Source: DASWZN01 sp963841635 (GTDB lineage Bacteria > Acidobacteriota > Terriglobia > Bryobacterales > Bryobacteraceae). From it: DNA of 64,000 nt. Of the stretch, positions 53,734-63,179 are shown in pieces (the stretch's first letter is position 1; each line of letters begins with the position of its first letter). The stretch covers positions 5,270,001 to 5,334,000 of the forward strand of contig CAWJDO010000002.1 in the NCBI GenBank assembly GCA_963841635.1, given 5' to 3'. The notes beneath the pieces were generated by a model that was given only the letters and a program-made list of their open reading frames with translations, was not told where the DNA came from and searched no databases. A program made the translations under genes and the position numbers.

Positions 53734-54375
53734 TCACTCGCCGGCGGCTGTTCGCACCTTGCGTTCAGCGTTCTCCGCCGGATATCCCATCTCCACCAGC
53801 CAGGCCCGCATGTCCCGGCTCAGAGTCTGGAAGGGGATCTTCCCCCAATGGTCACACAGAAACGTTGAGAAGGAGCTTTCAGTAATCCGCCCTCCTTTCG
53901 TCAGCAGCAGACCCTCAGCGACCCAGTACTGAACCCTGGCGGGCGGCACAGCAAGCATGTCGGCCACCTCTTTCACCTTGTACCCGCCGAGGCTCTCGGC
54001 TTTATGTCCGAGATGCCAGAGCCTCTTTCGGACGGCCGCTACTGTCCGGCCCAGACGCGTCGCGATCCGGGCCAGAGACGCGTTGCCTTCAATCCACCGC
54101 TCGAGGTTGTTCTCATCGGTACTCGACCACAGCGGAGATCTGGGGCGCCTCAGGCCGAGGATCGCGGCGCGCCTCTTGATCGAATAGTGAGACCATGCTG
54201 GCTGCAGCGTGTGTATTGCTCGGCGGGCGGCACGAAGGCCTCCCTTGGCCCACGCAGCCTTCAGAAGCGTGTCCAAATCCGGTGTCCACCGGCACGTCTG
54301 CCCTCGCGGTTTGCCCAGCTTCCTTCGCTTTGCGGCGCCAGGTCTGCTGCCATGCTGGAATCGCCAGGTAGTCAC
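53734..54375 (-). CDS. Multi-HTH (Myb/SANT-like plus MerR-like) DNA-binding protein
   Basis: 213 aa from GTG 54375, which has GAGGGG at good spacing; an in-frame ATG at 54477 would add 34 residues of less natural sequence. RWTPDLDTLLKAAWAKGGLRAARRAI...WSHYSIKRRAAILGLRRP and WSSTDENNLERWIEGNASLARIATRLGRTVAAVRKRLWHLGH are two tandem Myb/SANT-like HTH units. YKVKEVADMLAVPPARVQYWVAEGLLLTKGG is a MerR-like HTH. Three DNA-binding units in about 210 aa suggest a sequence-specific regulator or recruiter; the target is unknown. Confidence 0.65.
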   Translation of the reverse strand: MTTWRFQHGSRPGAAKRRKLGKPRGQTCRWTPDLDTLLKAAWAKGGLRAARRAIHTLQPAWSHYSIKRRAAILGLRRPRSPLWSSTDENNLERWIEGNASLARIATRLGRTVAAVRKRLWHLGHKAESLGGYKVKEVADMLAVPPARVQYWVAEGLLLTKGGRITESSFSTFLCDHWGKIPFQTLSRDMRAWLVEMGYPAENAERKVRTAAGE

Positions 54376-54763
54376 GCCGTGCCCCTCTGTCAGCCGCAAG
54401 AGCTCCGGTCCCCGAGACGTCGCGACAGGGGCGGAAGCGGCCAGCCCAGGTCTATCGGACACATCTCCGAAACCCATTACGGCAATTGGTGGATCAGAGG
54501 GTGCCCCCTACTGAATAGATAGATGGCGACAGGGGGATTTGACGGCGAAGCTGCGCCGGCTGCACGGGGGAACAGCCGCGATCTCAGCGCGCAGGGGGCG
54601 CGCGGCCCCGGGGAGACTATGGCGCCCATGGGGGATTAACGTATCCGACGCAGTGCTTTGGGACTCTTGGAACTAACCCGGTAGTTCCTTCAGGGGAGGT
54701 CCCGTGGCATCTGTCCGTTCCATTATTGCCGGGCCCGCGGTAGCGTACAGCGTAATGGCCTCG

Positions 54764-57700
54764 TCAGAATACCAAGCGTGCGCCGAGTTGGAACGCGCGT
54801 GGGCCGCCGGTGCCGAAGATGTTGCCCGCTCGGGCGGTCGGATGGCCGAACGCGGGCGACAGCAGGTCGTTCTCGTAGCCCGTGAGGTTCGCGTAGTTGA
54901 GCACGTTGAAAACCTCCGTGAACACGCGCAATTCGAGATGCTCGCCGAATCGGAACGCCTTTGTCATTCGCAGGTCCTGGGAATTGAACGCCCGCCCGAA
55001 ACCGAACTGGCTCGGCAAAGTGATCGATGGGAACACCTGGGTCGGGTTGAGGCCCCTCTTGCCTGCGTACATCTGGTTGTAGGCGTTGACTAGGCGCACC
55101 AGATCCGAGCTGCCAAGGCCGAAGTTGAACTGATTCGTACCGGATCCGGGCAGCAGAAATCCGTTGATGCCGGTTCCATAGAAGTCCACGCTCGAAATGA
55201 CCGGCTGAAACGGCGCCGCGCTGTTGAAGGTCGAAATGAACGCGATCTCAAGGCCGAGCGGCAGGTTCGCGATTCCGGAGATGTTCAGCACGTGGCGGGG
55301 AAGAGCAGGGCCGACGTTCTGGAACCAGTTGTTCAAGTTGTAGATCGGCGTGTACACGTCGAACATGCCGTAGATGCCCACCTCGTCCTGGAGCGCATAC
55401 GAGACCTGCGCTTGGAAGCGACGGCCGAAACGCTTCTCGGCTCGCACCAGCAGGCCTTTGTACGTCGATCGTCCGCCGCTGATGCTCGCCTCTATCGGAC
55501 CATTCGAGCATTCAACACCTGGCACGGAGGCCACGGCTGGCTGGCACTTCGGGATGACAGGGCCGGCGGCCGCAAAGAAGTGGTTCAGATCGACGCCTCG
55601 TAGCATCTGGTGCAGGGAGTGGCGATACACAAAATCCGCGGTAACCACGAAGCTGTCGTCGAACTGGTGTTGAACCCCAATACTGAGATCCTGTGAATCG
55701 GCGGGAACGAAATCCTGCGGGAACAGGTCCGCTCCGGTCTTGAACACATCGATGTTCCGGACCTGGAGGTCAGTGTTGTTCGGATCGATCTGCAACTGCT
55801 GCACGGCGGCAGCGCGCACCGACGGCAGAATCGCCGCCAGGGCGGCGCCCGAGAAGGCCGTCGGCGTGAGAAAATTCAGCGGCGTGCCCACCGGCACGCC
55901 TGGCAAACCAGGGATTGGATTCGGCACGGTTGACCCGGGCAGCGGAAGGTATCCCGTCCCCAGCGGACCCAGGTAGGCGCGCTCGACCAGGCGGTTCTCG
56001 ATGTTTAGGGTGTCGTAGTAGATCCCGCCGCCGCCGCGAATCACCGTCTTGTTGCCCGGCAGCGACCAGGCGAATCCGAGGGCGGGTGTGAAGTGGTGCC
56101 ATGCGTGCTTCTCGTTCCCGAGCCCGGACTGCCCGAAGATGGGCGCAAGGAACGTGGGTTTTGTCAGGTCGTGATTGAGCGCGTTCGTTTCGAATGACCA
56201 TGCCAGGCCGTAGTTCAGGCTGAACCGCGGGTGCAGGCGCCACGTGTCCTGCCAGTACGCGTGGAGGATATTGTCGTGGTCTGCCTGGTCCCGCTGAAAC
56301 GCCGGTGGCTGGCTGACATCGCCTACTCCGAAAATGAAGTTCTCCAGCGGCAGCTTGAGGACGTCGCTTACCGACGCGAACGATGCCGGCAAGAACGGAG
56401 CGAGTTGGGGCGCCAATTGGCGCACCTCCTGAGGAGAGAACAGAGCTACCGCGGCGGGAGCGTCAAGCGCGTACGTACCGGTGCCTTTCAGGTATTCCCA
56501 TTCGCCGCCGAACTTCATGCGATGGCTGGCGCGCTGCCAGGTCAGGTTGTCAGCGAAGATGTGCCGGCGGACGAGCCGGGTCTGCGGCGAGTTGATTTCA
56601 TTGCCGAAGACGATGCCGGCCCCATCAACGGTGAAATGCGGTCCATCGAGCCCGACGCATCCGGGGCACAGTTGGGCCGTAGGTGGCGCATTGTGATTGG
56701 ACCAGAACGTGGTAGAGTACCGAAACTCGTTCACGACGTTGCTGCGAATATTGCTGATCAGGGAAGCAACGGCGGAGTCGGCGAAGTTGGTGTTACTGAC
56801 CCAGGCGGACGGCAGTGAGTTGGCTTCGCGTGGCGCGAAGCTGTCGTTCGAATCGTGCGAATAGCGCAGGAAGGCGGTCTGATTCGAGGAGACCCGGTAG
56901 TCCAGACGTGCGTTGACCATATCTTCGTGGAAGGGGCTCGGGGTCACTCCTGCGAAGGATGCGAAGCTGGGGTCGGCGGGCACCGTGCTGAACACACCCT
57001 GCTGGTTGTTGTGTTCGTAGCTTGAGAAGAAGAACAACCGGTCTTTTGCGATTGGTCCGCCGACCCACAGACCGCTCTGCCGTCTCGCGAAGAACGGGTC
57101 CGGATCGATAGGGTCGCGCTGCAAGGCCGGATAGGCAGACATGTTGTGGTCCCGGAAGTAGAAGAATCCGTCCCCGTGTAGCTGATTTGACCCGCTCCGC
57201 GTGACGACGTTGATCGCTCCGCTGGCGGTCAAGCCCGTGGACAGGTCGAAGTTCGCGGAGCTGATCTGAAACTCCTGCACGATCTCCTGGGAGAAGTTTT
57301 GCTGTGTTCCACCGTCAACCGGATCGTTGATCCGGGCGCCATCGACGGTGATCCGCGTTCGGTCCGGATCGTTGCCGAGCACGGACACATCGAAGGCGCG
57401 GTTGTATTGGCCTTGGTTGTCGGCCGACACGGTGACACCTGGCGCGAGAAATGCGAGTTGCAGGAAGCTGCGCCCGTTGAGCGGGAGCGCCTGGATCTGC
57501 TCACGCGAGACGATCTGGTCGACCGTGTGACGCTCATGATCGATCAAGGGCGCGACAGCTTCAACGGTGACGACATCCTTGGCCTCCCCGACCTCCAAGG
57601 TGAAATCGACTCTGGTCACAGCCCCAGTTGCGACCTGCGCATCCTCAATAGCGGTCCGGAATCCATTGGCCTCTACTCGCAGCCTGTAGCGGCCGGACTC

Positions 57701-57907
57701 AAGAGACGCCGCGCTGTACTGGCCAACCTGATTGCTCACAATCGAGCGCGCGAATCCGGTTTCGACGTTCTGCACGTTGATGGAGCAAGCTCGAATCACT
57801 GCTCCGCTGGCATCATAAATGGTGCCGGCGATTTCGCCTGTGGGCGCCTGGGCGAACGCGACGGCCGATGCGGACACGGTTAGAACGATGCGATGCAAAC
57901 AGCTCAT
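54764..57907 (-). CDS. Oar-like TonB-dependent outer-membrane receptor with carboxypeptidase-regulatory domain
   Basis: 1047 aa from ATG 57907, with GGAGGGG upstream. A signal peptide (MSCLHRIVLTVSASAVAFAQAP) leads to a CarboxypepD_reg domain (GEIAGTIYDASGAVIRACSINVQN...GRYRLRVEANGF, about residues 24-105). The plug follows (QALPLNGRSFLQLAFLAPGV, INVVTRSGSNQLHGDGFFYFRD), then a large barrel ending in RLVF. Such proteins are abundant in Acidobacteriota and are thought to import or sense large substrates such as glycans or siderophores. The ligand cannot be inferred. It is divergent from the sigma/anti-sigma pair, which may control it. Confidence 0.9.
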   Translation of the reverse strand: MSCLHRIVLTVSASAVAFAQAPTGEIAGTIYDASGAVIRACSINVQNVETGFARSIVSNQVGQYSAASLESGRYRLRVEANGFRTAIEDAQVATGAVTRVDFTLEVGEAKDVVTVEAVAPLIDHERHTVDQIVSREQIQALPLNGRSFLQLAFLAPGVTVSADNQGQYNRAFDVSVLGNDPDRTRITVDGARINDPVDGGTQQNFSQEIVQEFQISSANFDLSTGLTASGAINVVTRSGSNQLHGDGFFYFRDHNMSAYPALQRDPIDPDPFFARRQSGLWVGGPIAKDRLFFFSSYEHNNQQGVFSTVPADPSFASFAGVTPSPFHEDMVNARLDYRVSSNQTAFLRYSHDSNDSFAPREANSLPSAWVSNTNFADSAVASLISNIRSNVVNEFRYSTTFWSNHNAPPTAQLCPGCVGLDGPHFTVDGAGIVFGNEINSPQTRLVRRHIFADNLTWQRASHRMKFGGEWEYLKGTGTYALDAPAAVALFSPQEVRQLAPQLAPFLPASFASVSDVLKLPLENFIFGVGDVSQPPAFQRDQADHDNILHAYWQDTWRLHPRFSLNYGLAWSFETNALNHDLTKPTFLAPIFGQSGLGNEKHAWHHFTPALGFAWSLPGNKTVIRGGGGIYYDTLNIENRLVERAYLGPLGTGYLPLPGSTVPNPIPGLPGVPVGTPLNFLTPTAFSGAALAAILPSVRAAAVQQLQIDPNNTDLQVRNIDVFKTGADLFPQDFVPADSQDLSIGVQHQFDDSFVVTADFVYRHSLHQMLRGVDLNHFFAAAGPVIPKCQPAVASVPGVECSNGPIEASISGGRSTYKGLLVRAEKRFGRRFQAQVSYALQDEVGIYGMFDVYTPIYNLNNWFQNVGPALPRHVLNISGIANLPLGLEIAFISTFNSAAPFQPVISSVDFYGTGINGFLLPGSGTNQFNFGLGSSDLVRLVNAYNQMYAGKRGLNPTQVFPSITLPSQFGFGRAFNSQDLRMTKAFRFGEHLELRVFTEVFNVLNYANLTGYENDLLSPAFGHPTARAGNIFGTGGPRAFQLGARLVF

Positions 57908-58121
57908 ATTCCCCTCCGAAGACCGGCGAGCGCCGGTGTGCCTTGTGATTATTTGGCCATAGACTCCGAATCTTGGCAAGAGAAATCTGCAGCCTGCGGG
58001 CCGATCCACAGGGACTCGAAAAAAAGTGCGCTCTCTTGTCAAAATCGACCAGCGTCGTTTGTCGTATATATAGGGGAAGTAGCTGCTGACGGTGGCCGGC
58101 TCAGTGGGGAGGATGCTAACT

Positions 58122-58673
58122 ATGTCCGGAAGTGGCCGTGAGTACCACGCGCGCGCTCCCGAGTTCTATGTCAGCCCCGCAGTAGACGCTGAGGTCGCTG
58201 CCGCCCTTCGGACCCTCTGGCCGTGGCTCTGGAACTACGTCGGCCAGCAACTCGGCGACTCAACACGCGCGGGCGATCTCAACGACAGAGTGGCGGATCA
58301 GGTCTCGGACTACGTCCGTCGTCATCCTGGCCAGGTCCGCTCCGTGATCGGTGTCTGCCGTGTGGCGGCCATCAATCTCATCAAGTCCGTGCGTGCCCGG
58401 GACAGCCGGATGGAGTACCGGGGCCTAAGCCGGGACCTCGAGCTAAGCGCTCCACCTGCAACTGGCTCCGTGGACGAGCTCGAGTTCCAGATATGGGTGG
58501 ATCAGATCCTGCAACGCGCGGACCACCAGATGCAGGTGATGTGGACGCTCCGGGTGCTTGGCAAGCCATGGAGGAGGGTCGGGAAGGTGTTCGGTTTCTC
58601 GGCCGGACAGGCTCGGCACAGGTTTTATCGTGGGCTGGAGAAGATTTGCGGTGGTCAAGGAGATTCCAGATGA
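58122..58673 (+). CDS. Sigma-70-family (ECF-like) sigma factor
   Basis: 183 aa from ATG 58122 (GGGGAGG about 10 nt upstream); starts at 58092 and 58113 are possible. Region 2 is weak (LRTLWPWLWNYVGQQLGDST...VADQVSDYVRRHP). Region 4 is recognisable as a C-terminal HTH (LRVLGKPWRRVGKVFGFSAGQARHRFYRGLEKI). The stop overlaps the start of the anti-sigma-like gene (ATGA). Because region 2 is divergent, this is called a sigma-like factor with moderate confidence. Confidence 0.7.
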   Translation: MSGSGREYHARAPEFYVSPAVDAEVAAALRTLWPWLWNYVGQQLGDSTRAGDLNDRVADQVSDYVRRHPGQVRSVIGVCRVAAINLIKSVRARDSRMEYRGLSRDLELSAPPATGSVDELEFQIWVDQILQRADHQMQVMWTLRVLGKPWRRVGKVFGFSAGQARHRFYRGLEKICGGQGDSR

Positions 58674-59404
58674 AACGGCCAGAGCCGGCCGACAACACGC
58701 TCCTCGGAGCCAATGAGGACCGCCTGCTGCGTGTAGCCCGGGAGCGCGTCCGCACGTCGTACCCCAATCCCGACAGGGCAGGCTGCCCTGGGCGCGAGCG
58801 CCTGGAAGCCCTGGCTCGCGACGAATGCCAGCCGGCGGATGAGATTGCGGATCTCGAACATGTCGCCACCTGCTCCCCGTGTTTCGCGGAGTACGACACG
58901 ATTCGGACCGCGTGGCAGCGAAGGCGCTCCAGGATGCTTGCGGGTGTTGCGGCCACGGTCCTGGCCGTGATCGTGTGCGCGGGTGTCTTCTATCTCAACC
59001 ATCGAACCGCGGTTGTTTACGCACCGCCTGCGACGAAAGGGGTAGCGGTCGCGAGCGCAGAGATTCGGAAGCAGGTACTCGATCTGCGGCCGTTCGAGAC
59101 CTTTCGAGGGGCGACACCGAGCGAAGCTCAATCCGCCGTCCAGCCACCTATTCTCGAGCGTGCGAATCTGCTCCTGACTGTTCAACTGCCCATCGGCTCA
59201 TACGAAGGCCGCTATCTCTTCACAGTCGTGGACTCCGATCAGCACGCGCGACTGGAAGCGCCTGCGACCGCCGTCATGAGAGATCATGTGACGACCGCTG
59301 AGGTACGGGCGGACCTGAGGTCACTGCCGCCTGGCCGTTTCACTCTGCAAGTCCGGCGTGATGGCGCATTTGCGACTACCTCGTATCCGATCGAAGTTCG
59401 TTGA
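58670..59404 (+). CDS. Anti-sigma-factor-like membrane protein with zinc-finger motif
   Basis: 244 aa. The ATG overlaps the sigma factor stop. The N-terminal cytoplasmic part has an HC2-type motif HVATCSPCFAEYD (His-x3-Cys-x2-Cys). One membrane helix follows (MLAGVAATVLAVIVCAGVFYL, about 87-107), then a ~135-aa exported beta-rich domain ending in SYPIEVR. This is the standard layout of a zinc-binding anti-sigma factor that holds its partner at the membrane. An RsiW-like role for the divergent receptor operon is plausible. Confidence 0.75.
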   Translation: MKRPEPADNTLLGANEDRLLRVARERVRTSYPNPDRAGCPGRERLEALARDECQPADEIADLEHVATCSPCFAEYDTIRTAWQRRRSRMLAGVAATVLAVIVCAGVFYLNHRTAVVYAPPATKGVAVASAEIRKQVLDLRPFETFRGATPSEAQSAVQPPILERANLLLTVQLPIGSYEGRYLFTVVDSDQHARLEAPATAVMRDHVTTAEVRADLRSLPPGRFTLQVRRDGAFATTSYPIEVR

Positions 59405-59416
59405 AGGAGGCAACCG

Positions 59417-60178
59417 CTGAGCAAGATTTGTGTCTTCGCCTCATCCAAAATGGAAGCGGCACCCGTCCTCAGGCTCGCGCCATCGAACGGTCCAGGCCAG
59501 CGCGAACGGGGTGTCGTGTCTCTTTCTGTGGGCCGCAATCACCTCGATCTGCGCATCACTGGCATGGGCCCCCAATTGGCTCACTCGACCGCGGCCCAGG
59601 TTCTGCGGCCGTGGACCGGTCGGTCGGAGGTCGCCCTCGCTGCGGAGAAACCAGATGCCGTCCTCGTAGTAGGGCTTTGCGGCGGTCTCAAGGAATCGCT
59701 GCCGGGATCACGGCTGGTCCTCTACACGGGATGCTTGTCCACCGCGAACGGCCAGGCGGCCCTGGAGTGTTCTCCGTCGATTACTCACCGACTCCGCGAG
59801 TTGCTCAATGCTCAAGGCATGGCCTGCGACGCTGTTGTTGGAATCACCTCCGCCCGGATTGCGGTCACCGCCGAGGACAGGCTTGGCCTAGCGCAGGCGG
59901 GCGCCGATGTGGTTGACATGGAAAGCTACGAAATCCTGGCCGCGGCCAACCGAGCCGGCCTGCCCACAGCCGTCCTTCGCGTGGTAGGCGACACTGCAGC
60001 TCAGGACCTCCCGGATTTCAATCAGGCGCTTGACGCGCAGGGGGCGATCGACGGGCGTAAGGCCCTTCGAATCGCGCTGTGCTCGCCCTTACGGACTCTC
60101 CGCCTCCTCCGGGCCAACAGGCGGGCGATCACTCGCCTCGGCAAGGCTCTCGCAAGCCTCCTGACGGCCGATTGGTAG
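59417..60178 (+). CDS. Nucleoside phosphorylase-family protein (probable CTG start)
   Basis: 253 aa if started at CTG 59417. AAGGAGG lies 6 nt before this CTG, and the frame then reads SKICVFASSKMEAAPVL, the expected first strand of the family; a TGA stop precedes it. The ATG at 59450 would remove that strand and has no ribosome binding site. Family motifs include VLVVGLCGGLKESLPGSRLVLYT and ADVVDMESYEILAAANRAGLPTAVLRVVGDTA (MES and the D of the active site). It resembles MTA/SAH nucleosidase- or hopanoid-phosphorylase-type proteins (HpnG), but no hopanoid genes are nearby. It follows the anti-sigma gene by 12 bp. Confidence 0.8.
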   Translation: MSKICVFASSKMEAAPVLRLAPSNGPGQRERGVVSLSVGRNHLDLRITGMGPQLAHSTAAQVLRPWTGRSEVALAAEKPDAVLVVGLCGGLKESLPGSRLVLYTGCLSTANGQAALECSPSITHRLRELLNAQGMACDAVVGITSARIAVTAEDRLGLAQAGADVVDMESYEILAAANRAGLPTAVLRVVGDTAAQDLPDFNQALDAQGAIDGRKALRIALCSPLRTLRLLRANRRAITRLGKALASLLTADW

Positions 60179-60657
60179 ACATGCAGCTGCAGACATCGAG
60201 GGTCCAGTCTCCGTGTCGGCGACTATGCGATCATGTGGTTTCCTTTCAGTGGGGATAGTTCTGCTTGGAGTAAGGGTTCAGGGCGTCATTCTTGCCGTTC
60301 TTCCTGGTCCAAGCCGCCATCCTTGCTTCCCGAACCCGCTCGATTCTTCCTTTCGTTTCCGCCGCCTTCTGCCCGGCAGTCTTCGAAGACGTGCTCCCCT
60401 GTTTGTTCTCGTCCACCATTCAAATCTAATACCAAACGATGAACGGCCGCGATGGTGCTGACGTGGCCGGATGAACGCGCGATCCTTCCGGCCTCGCATT
60501 CCCAATCCGCGCGTCGGGGACTACGCGTCAACGCGGATTGCAGGAGCCCGGGGGCGTTTGATGGGAGGAATCTTTCTATCCGCGCGACGTTGCTGCGAAC
60601 GTCGCACTTTCAACCGTCGAATCGCTGGCGACGCTGGCGATGGTAGAATCAGGCGTC
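60179..60657. other. Intergenic region, no supported gene
   Basis: About 480 bp. Short frames on both strands (about 60213-60530) have Ser/Arg/Pro-rich translations and no ribosome binding site. A TAGAAT at 60644-60649, 8 nt before the ATG at 60658, is a possible -10 box for the next gene. Confidence 0.4.
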
Positions 60658-61428
60658 ATGGACGAGAAGGATGTTGCCGCAGCAGTCGTGCAAGGCTCCA
60701 CGCAGGCTGTGCTCAAGCCGGTTTACGACCTCTGGAACTGTCTCGTACTTCCCCGTTTGGAGGGAAAGAGGGACGCGATCTACGTTGAGCAGGAAGGCAA
60801 TCTCAAGATCGTGACGGCAAGGACCCAGAAGATGCTCGCAGACGCCGGGATCATACCGGAGGAACCGAGACTTCCCGTGCTGATTCCGATACTCCAGCAC
60901 GCGTCCTTGGAGGACAACGACACTCTCCGGACGAAGTGGGCCGCGCTTCTCGCGAACGCGGTGGACCCGAACCGTCGTGAGGAGTTGCGGGTCGCGTACA
61001 CAGACATCCTCCGGCAATTAAGCCCGGAAGATGTGCTGTTTCTGGACCACCTGTACGATCACGTATTCAGCGAGGCGGCACGCCGCTACGGTGAATCTGG
61101 AGTGTCCCCGAACTCAGTCCAGAAAGTTGCCGTCTCGATCACTGGCATCGATGCGATCTACCACGAGGTGTGGCCGTTGCCCGATCTGAGTGCCGGAGAT
61201 TCGGCAGGCGAGAGGCGGTTTGTGGACGCGCAAAGGCACCACATCTCCAGGAGGGCAATAATCCTGAGAAACTGCGAACGCCTCGGACTGACGGACCGAG
61301 GGGTCAGGGGCTCGAAGTCTGCGGCGGGTGCCGTCCGGAATGAGATGTTCACGTACATCACAGCACTCGGGTATGAGTTAGTGAAGGCTTGCCGCGCACC
61401 TGTCAGAAGGTTATCCCTTACCACGTAG
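60658..61428 (+). CDS. DUF4393 / Abi-alpha family protein
   Basis: 256 aa from ATG 60658 (ATG 60640 would add six residues; neither has a clear ribosome binding site). The family block is LPVLIPILQHASLEDNDTLRTKWAALLANAVDP (about residues 75-107), followed by YTDILRQLSPEDVLFLDHLY. Members are annotated as abortive-infection alpha-like proteins, mostly from defence contexts. No signal or membrane segment is seen. It stands alone on its strand, before an HNH nuclease gene on the other strand. Confidence 0.78.
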   Translation: MDEKDVAAAVVQGSTQAVLKPVYDLWNCLVLPRLEGKRDAIYVEQEGNLKIVTARTQKMLADAGIIPEEPRLPVLIPILQHASLEDNDTLRTKWAALLANAVDPNRREELRVAYTDILRQLSPEDVLFLDHLYDHVFSEAARRYGESGVSPNSVQKVAVSITGIDAIYHEVWPLPDLSAGDSAGERRFVDAQRHHISRRAIILRNCERLGLTDRGVRGSKSAAGAVRNEMFTYITALGYELVKACRAPVRRLSLTT

Positions 61429-61556
61429 TCCTCATTGCTTCAGGGAACGTCCATCAAGACGTTGCACACCCTCGCTCAGATTGGTTCCCACAAGTCGGCC
61501 AGCCGGCGAGGGGTTCGCGCCGCCGCCCTTTCCTGCGGTCTGAGGGGACTTAGTGG

Positions 61557-62213
61557 TCATAGATCTTCAAACTCAAATCCGAATGCGTTGCACACAGCTT
61601 TGAACTTTTGAAGCAGCTGTTCGTCGCTCCACTTGCTGCCGTACATGTTTTTGACGGTTTCCAGAGCCACGGCCAGATCGTCACGATTGGAAGTCGAGAA
61701 CACCCTGTTGATGATTTCGTCTCGGCTCATGTTTGCGTAGTTCGGATCGACCGTGGAGAACATCTTTTTCCAGCTATGATCCGCATAGCCTAAGGCGTTG
61801 ACCAGGTTTTTGAGCCGGAGCAGCCCACTCGCACTGATGGTCGATGCGTCCTTCCTCGTGTCGCAATAGCCGTACCATCGGTCTCGCATCGCCTTCAATC
61901 GCGATGGGGTGAGGTTCACCGTGAGCGTGCTATGCGAGTGTGCTTGGCTGTGACAGTTGGGGCAAAGAGGGGCGATGTTGTCGAAGTCGTTGTTCGACGG
62001 GTCTTCATCGATATGGTGGAACTGAACAAAGGGCGTCTGGCAGACGCAACACCGGTTATTCGACTTGCTGAGAATGTCGGACTTGAGGTCCTCAGGTATT
62101 GGCGTTCGTGTTTTCAATGGCGGCCTTCGGATGAAATACCGATCAACTGAGCCCGTTTGGCGATTCGCGCGGGCTACAAAGGTGCAGGGAAGTCTTGAAA
62201 GAAACATTATCAC
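61557..62213 (-). CDS. HNH endonuclease
   Basis: 218 aa from GTG 62213; ATG 62207 (GGAAG at 7 nt) or TTG 62117 are also plausible starts. The HNH core is RCCVCQTPFVQFHHIDEDPSNNDFDNIAPLCPNCHSQAH, with two Cys pairs (zinc), the HH catalytic start, the central Asn and the terminal His. The C-terminal ~100 residues (LLRLKNLVNALGY...LVQKFKAVCNAFGF-like end) are helical and may recognise a partner or DNA. Single HNH genes in accessory regions are often restriction or mobile-element nucleases. Confidence 0.85.
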   Translation of the reverse strand: MIMFLSRLPCTFVARANRQTGSVDRYFIRRPPLKTRTPIPEDLKSDILSKSNNRCCVCQTPFVQFHHIDEDPSNNDFDNIAPLCPNCHSQAHSHSTLTVNLTPSRLKAMRDRWYGYCDTRKDASTISASGLLRLKNLVNALGYADHSWKKMFSTVDPNYANMSRDEIINRVFSTSNRDDLAVALETVKNMYGSKWSDEQLLQKFKAVCNAFGFEFEDL

Positions 62214-62318
62214 GCTTCCGGTTGCCGAGGTGTGTCATCCGGTGTAGTAGGCGTCGCTATCTCCTCACCGGAGTCGCCCTTCTGGTTGTTGGGGTGTGTA
62301 TGCTACTCTCGCTACACA

Positions 62319-62783
62319 ATGGACGATGCAGACAAGTCACAGCCGGGAACCGACAATCCGGGATGCTCCCCTAGGACGTCTGACCGATCGCAACGCTGGC
62401 AAAAGACTGCCCTTGATCAGCGCGGGTACACTCTGAATTTGATCGTGACGTTCACGGTTGCCGTGATCGGATACTGGTTTGGGCTGCTGCGGGATGACAA
62501 GTTCCTGCCCGGCCCCCCGGCCAAGTGTAGTCTTCTGATCTCGGGCCTCTTTCTTGGGCTCGCCGCACTTTTTGGCTTTGCTTGCGTTCTGGTACGGCAG
62601 TGGGATATCCACGCGACTTTCAGGAGGGCGAGTCAGCATCCTAGGAGACGGAGCCGGGCCTTTGTTCGTGGCCTCGATTGTTGGGTCCTGTGGCTCTTTC
62701 GTCTTCACGTTTGGTTTTTCCTCTTGGCCCTCGCCGCGCTTGCATACTCACTCTGGATGACGCTCGGCGCAAAGCTGATTTAG
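62319..62783 (+). CDS. Small integral membrane protein
   Basis: 154 aa from ATG 62319. Three or four membrane helices: LNLIVTFTVAVIGYWFGLL, LLISGLFLGLAALFGFACVLV, and WVLWLFRLHVWFFLLALAALAYSLWM. The N-terminus is hydrophilic. No known family was recognised. It is divergent from the HNH gene, about 100 bp apart, so the two could share regulation. Confidence 0.6.
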   Translation: MDDADKSQPGTDNPGCSPRTSDRSQRWQKTALDQRGYTLNLIVTFTVAVIGYWFGLLRDDKFLPGPPAKCSLLISGLFLGLAALFGFACVLVRQWDIHATFRRASQHPRRRSRAFVRGLDCWVLWLFRLHVWFFLLALAALAYSLWMTLGAKLI

Positions 62784-63179
62784 GCAAGAGGCTGCAGGGC
62801 ATTATCCGGGCCGCGAGCCCCAAACGCGGTTCGGGGAGGCCCCGGCGGGATTAGCAACGAAAAGTCGGCCAGCGCGGCGCTTAGGGAGGCTCACAACGCA
62901 GCCGGGTTCGATGCCGATTTTGCCCTAGGCGCGAAACCGAAGAGCAGAGGCCAGACCCATCTGTTACAAATCGGCCTTGATCTGCTCCCAGACCGCGTTA
63001 GGTTCGGTATCGCTGCTAATCCCCGACCAAACTCCGATGGACTCAATCATGTCGGAGCCGTCGAGCCGCTTCGGACTGACAAAGAACTCCAGGCTACCCA
63101 CTGTGATCTTCGCTACGCGCCGGGCCTGCGGGTCGGTGCGAACCTGCCCCCTGAAGCTGCTATCTTAGTCGGGGAAAAT
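62784..63179. other. Intergenic region with a start-less minus-strand ORF
   Basis: On the minus strand (about 63163-62966) a frame reads SSFRGQVRTDPQARRVAKITVGSLEFFVSPKRLDG and ends EQIKADL. It looks protein-like but has no ATG or good ribosome binding site; a GTG inside would give only about 43 aa. It may be a decayed gene or an unannotated short gene with a rare start. Confidence 0.35.

Noticed and set aside
58036..58072. TTGTCA ... TATATA as a promoter for the sigma-factor operon
   Set aside because: The spacing is 23 bp or more, too long for a sigma-70 promoter; an ECF promoter could not be defined.
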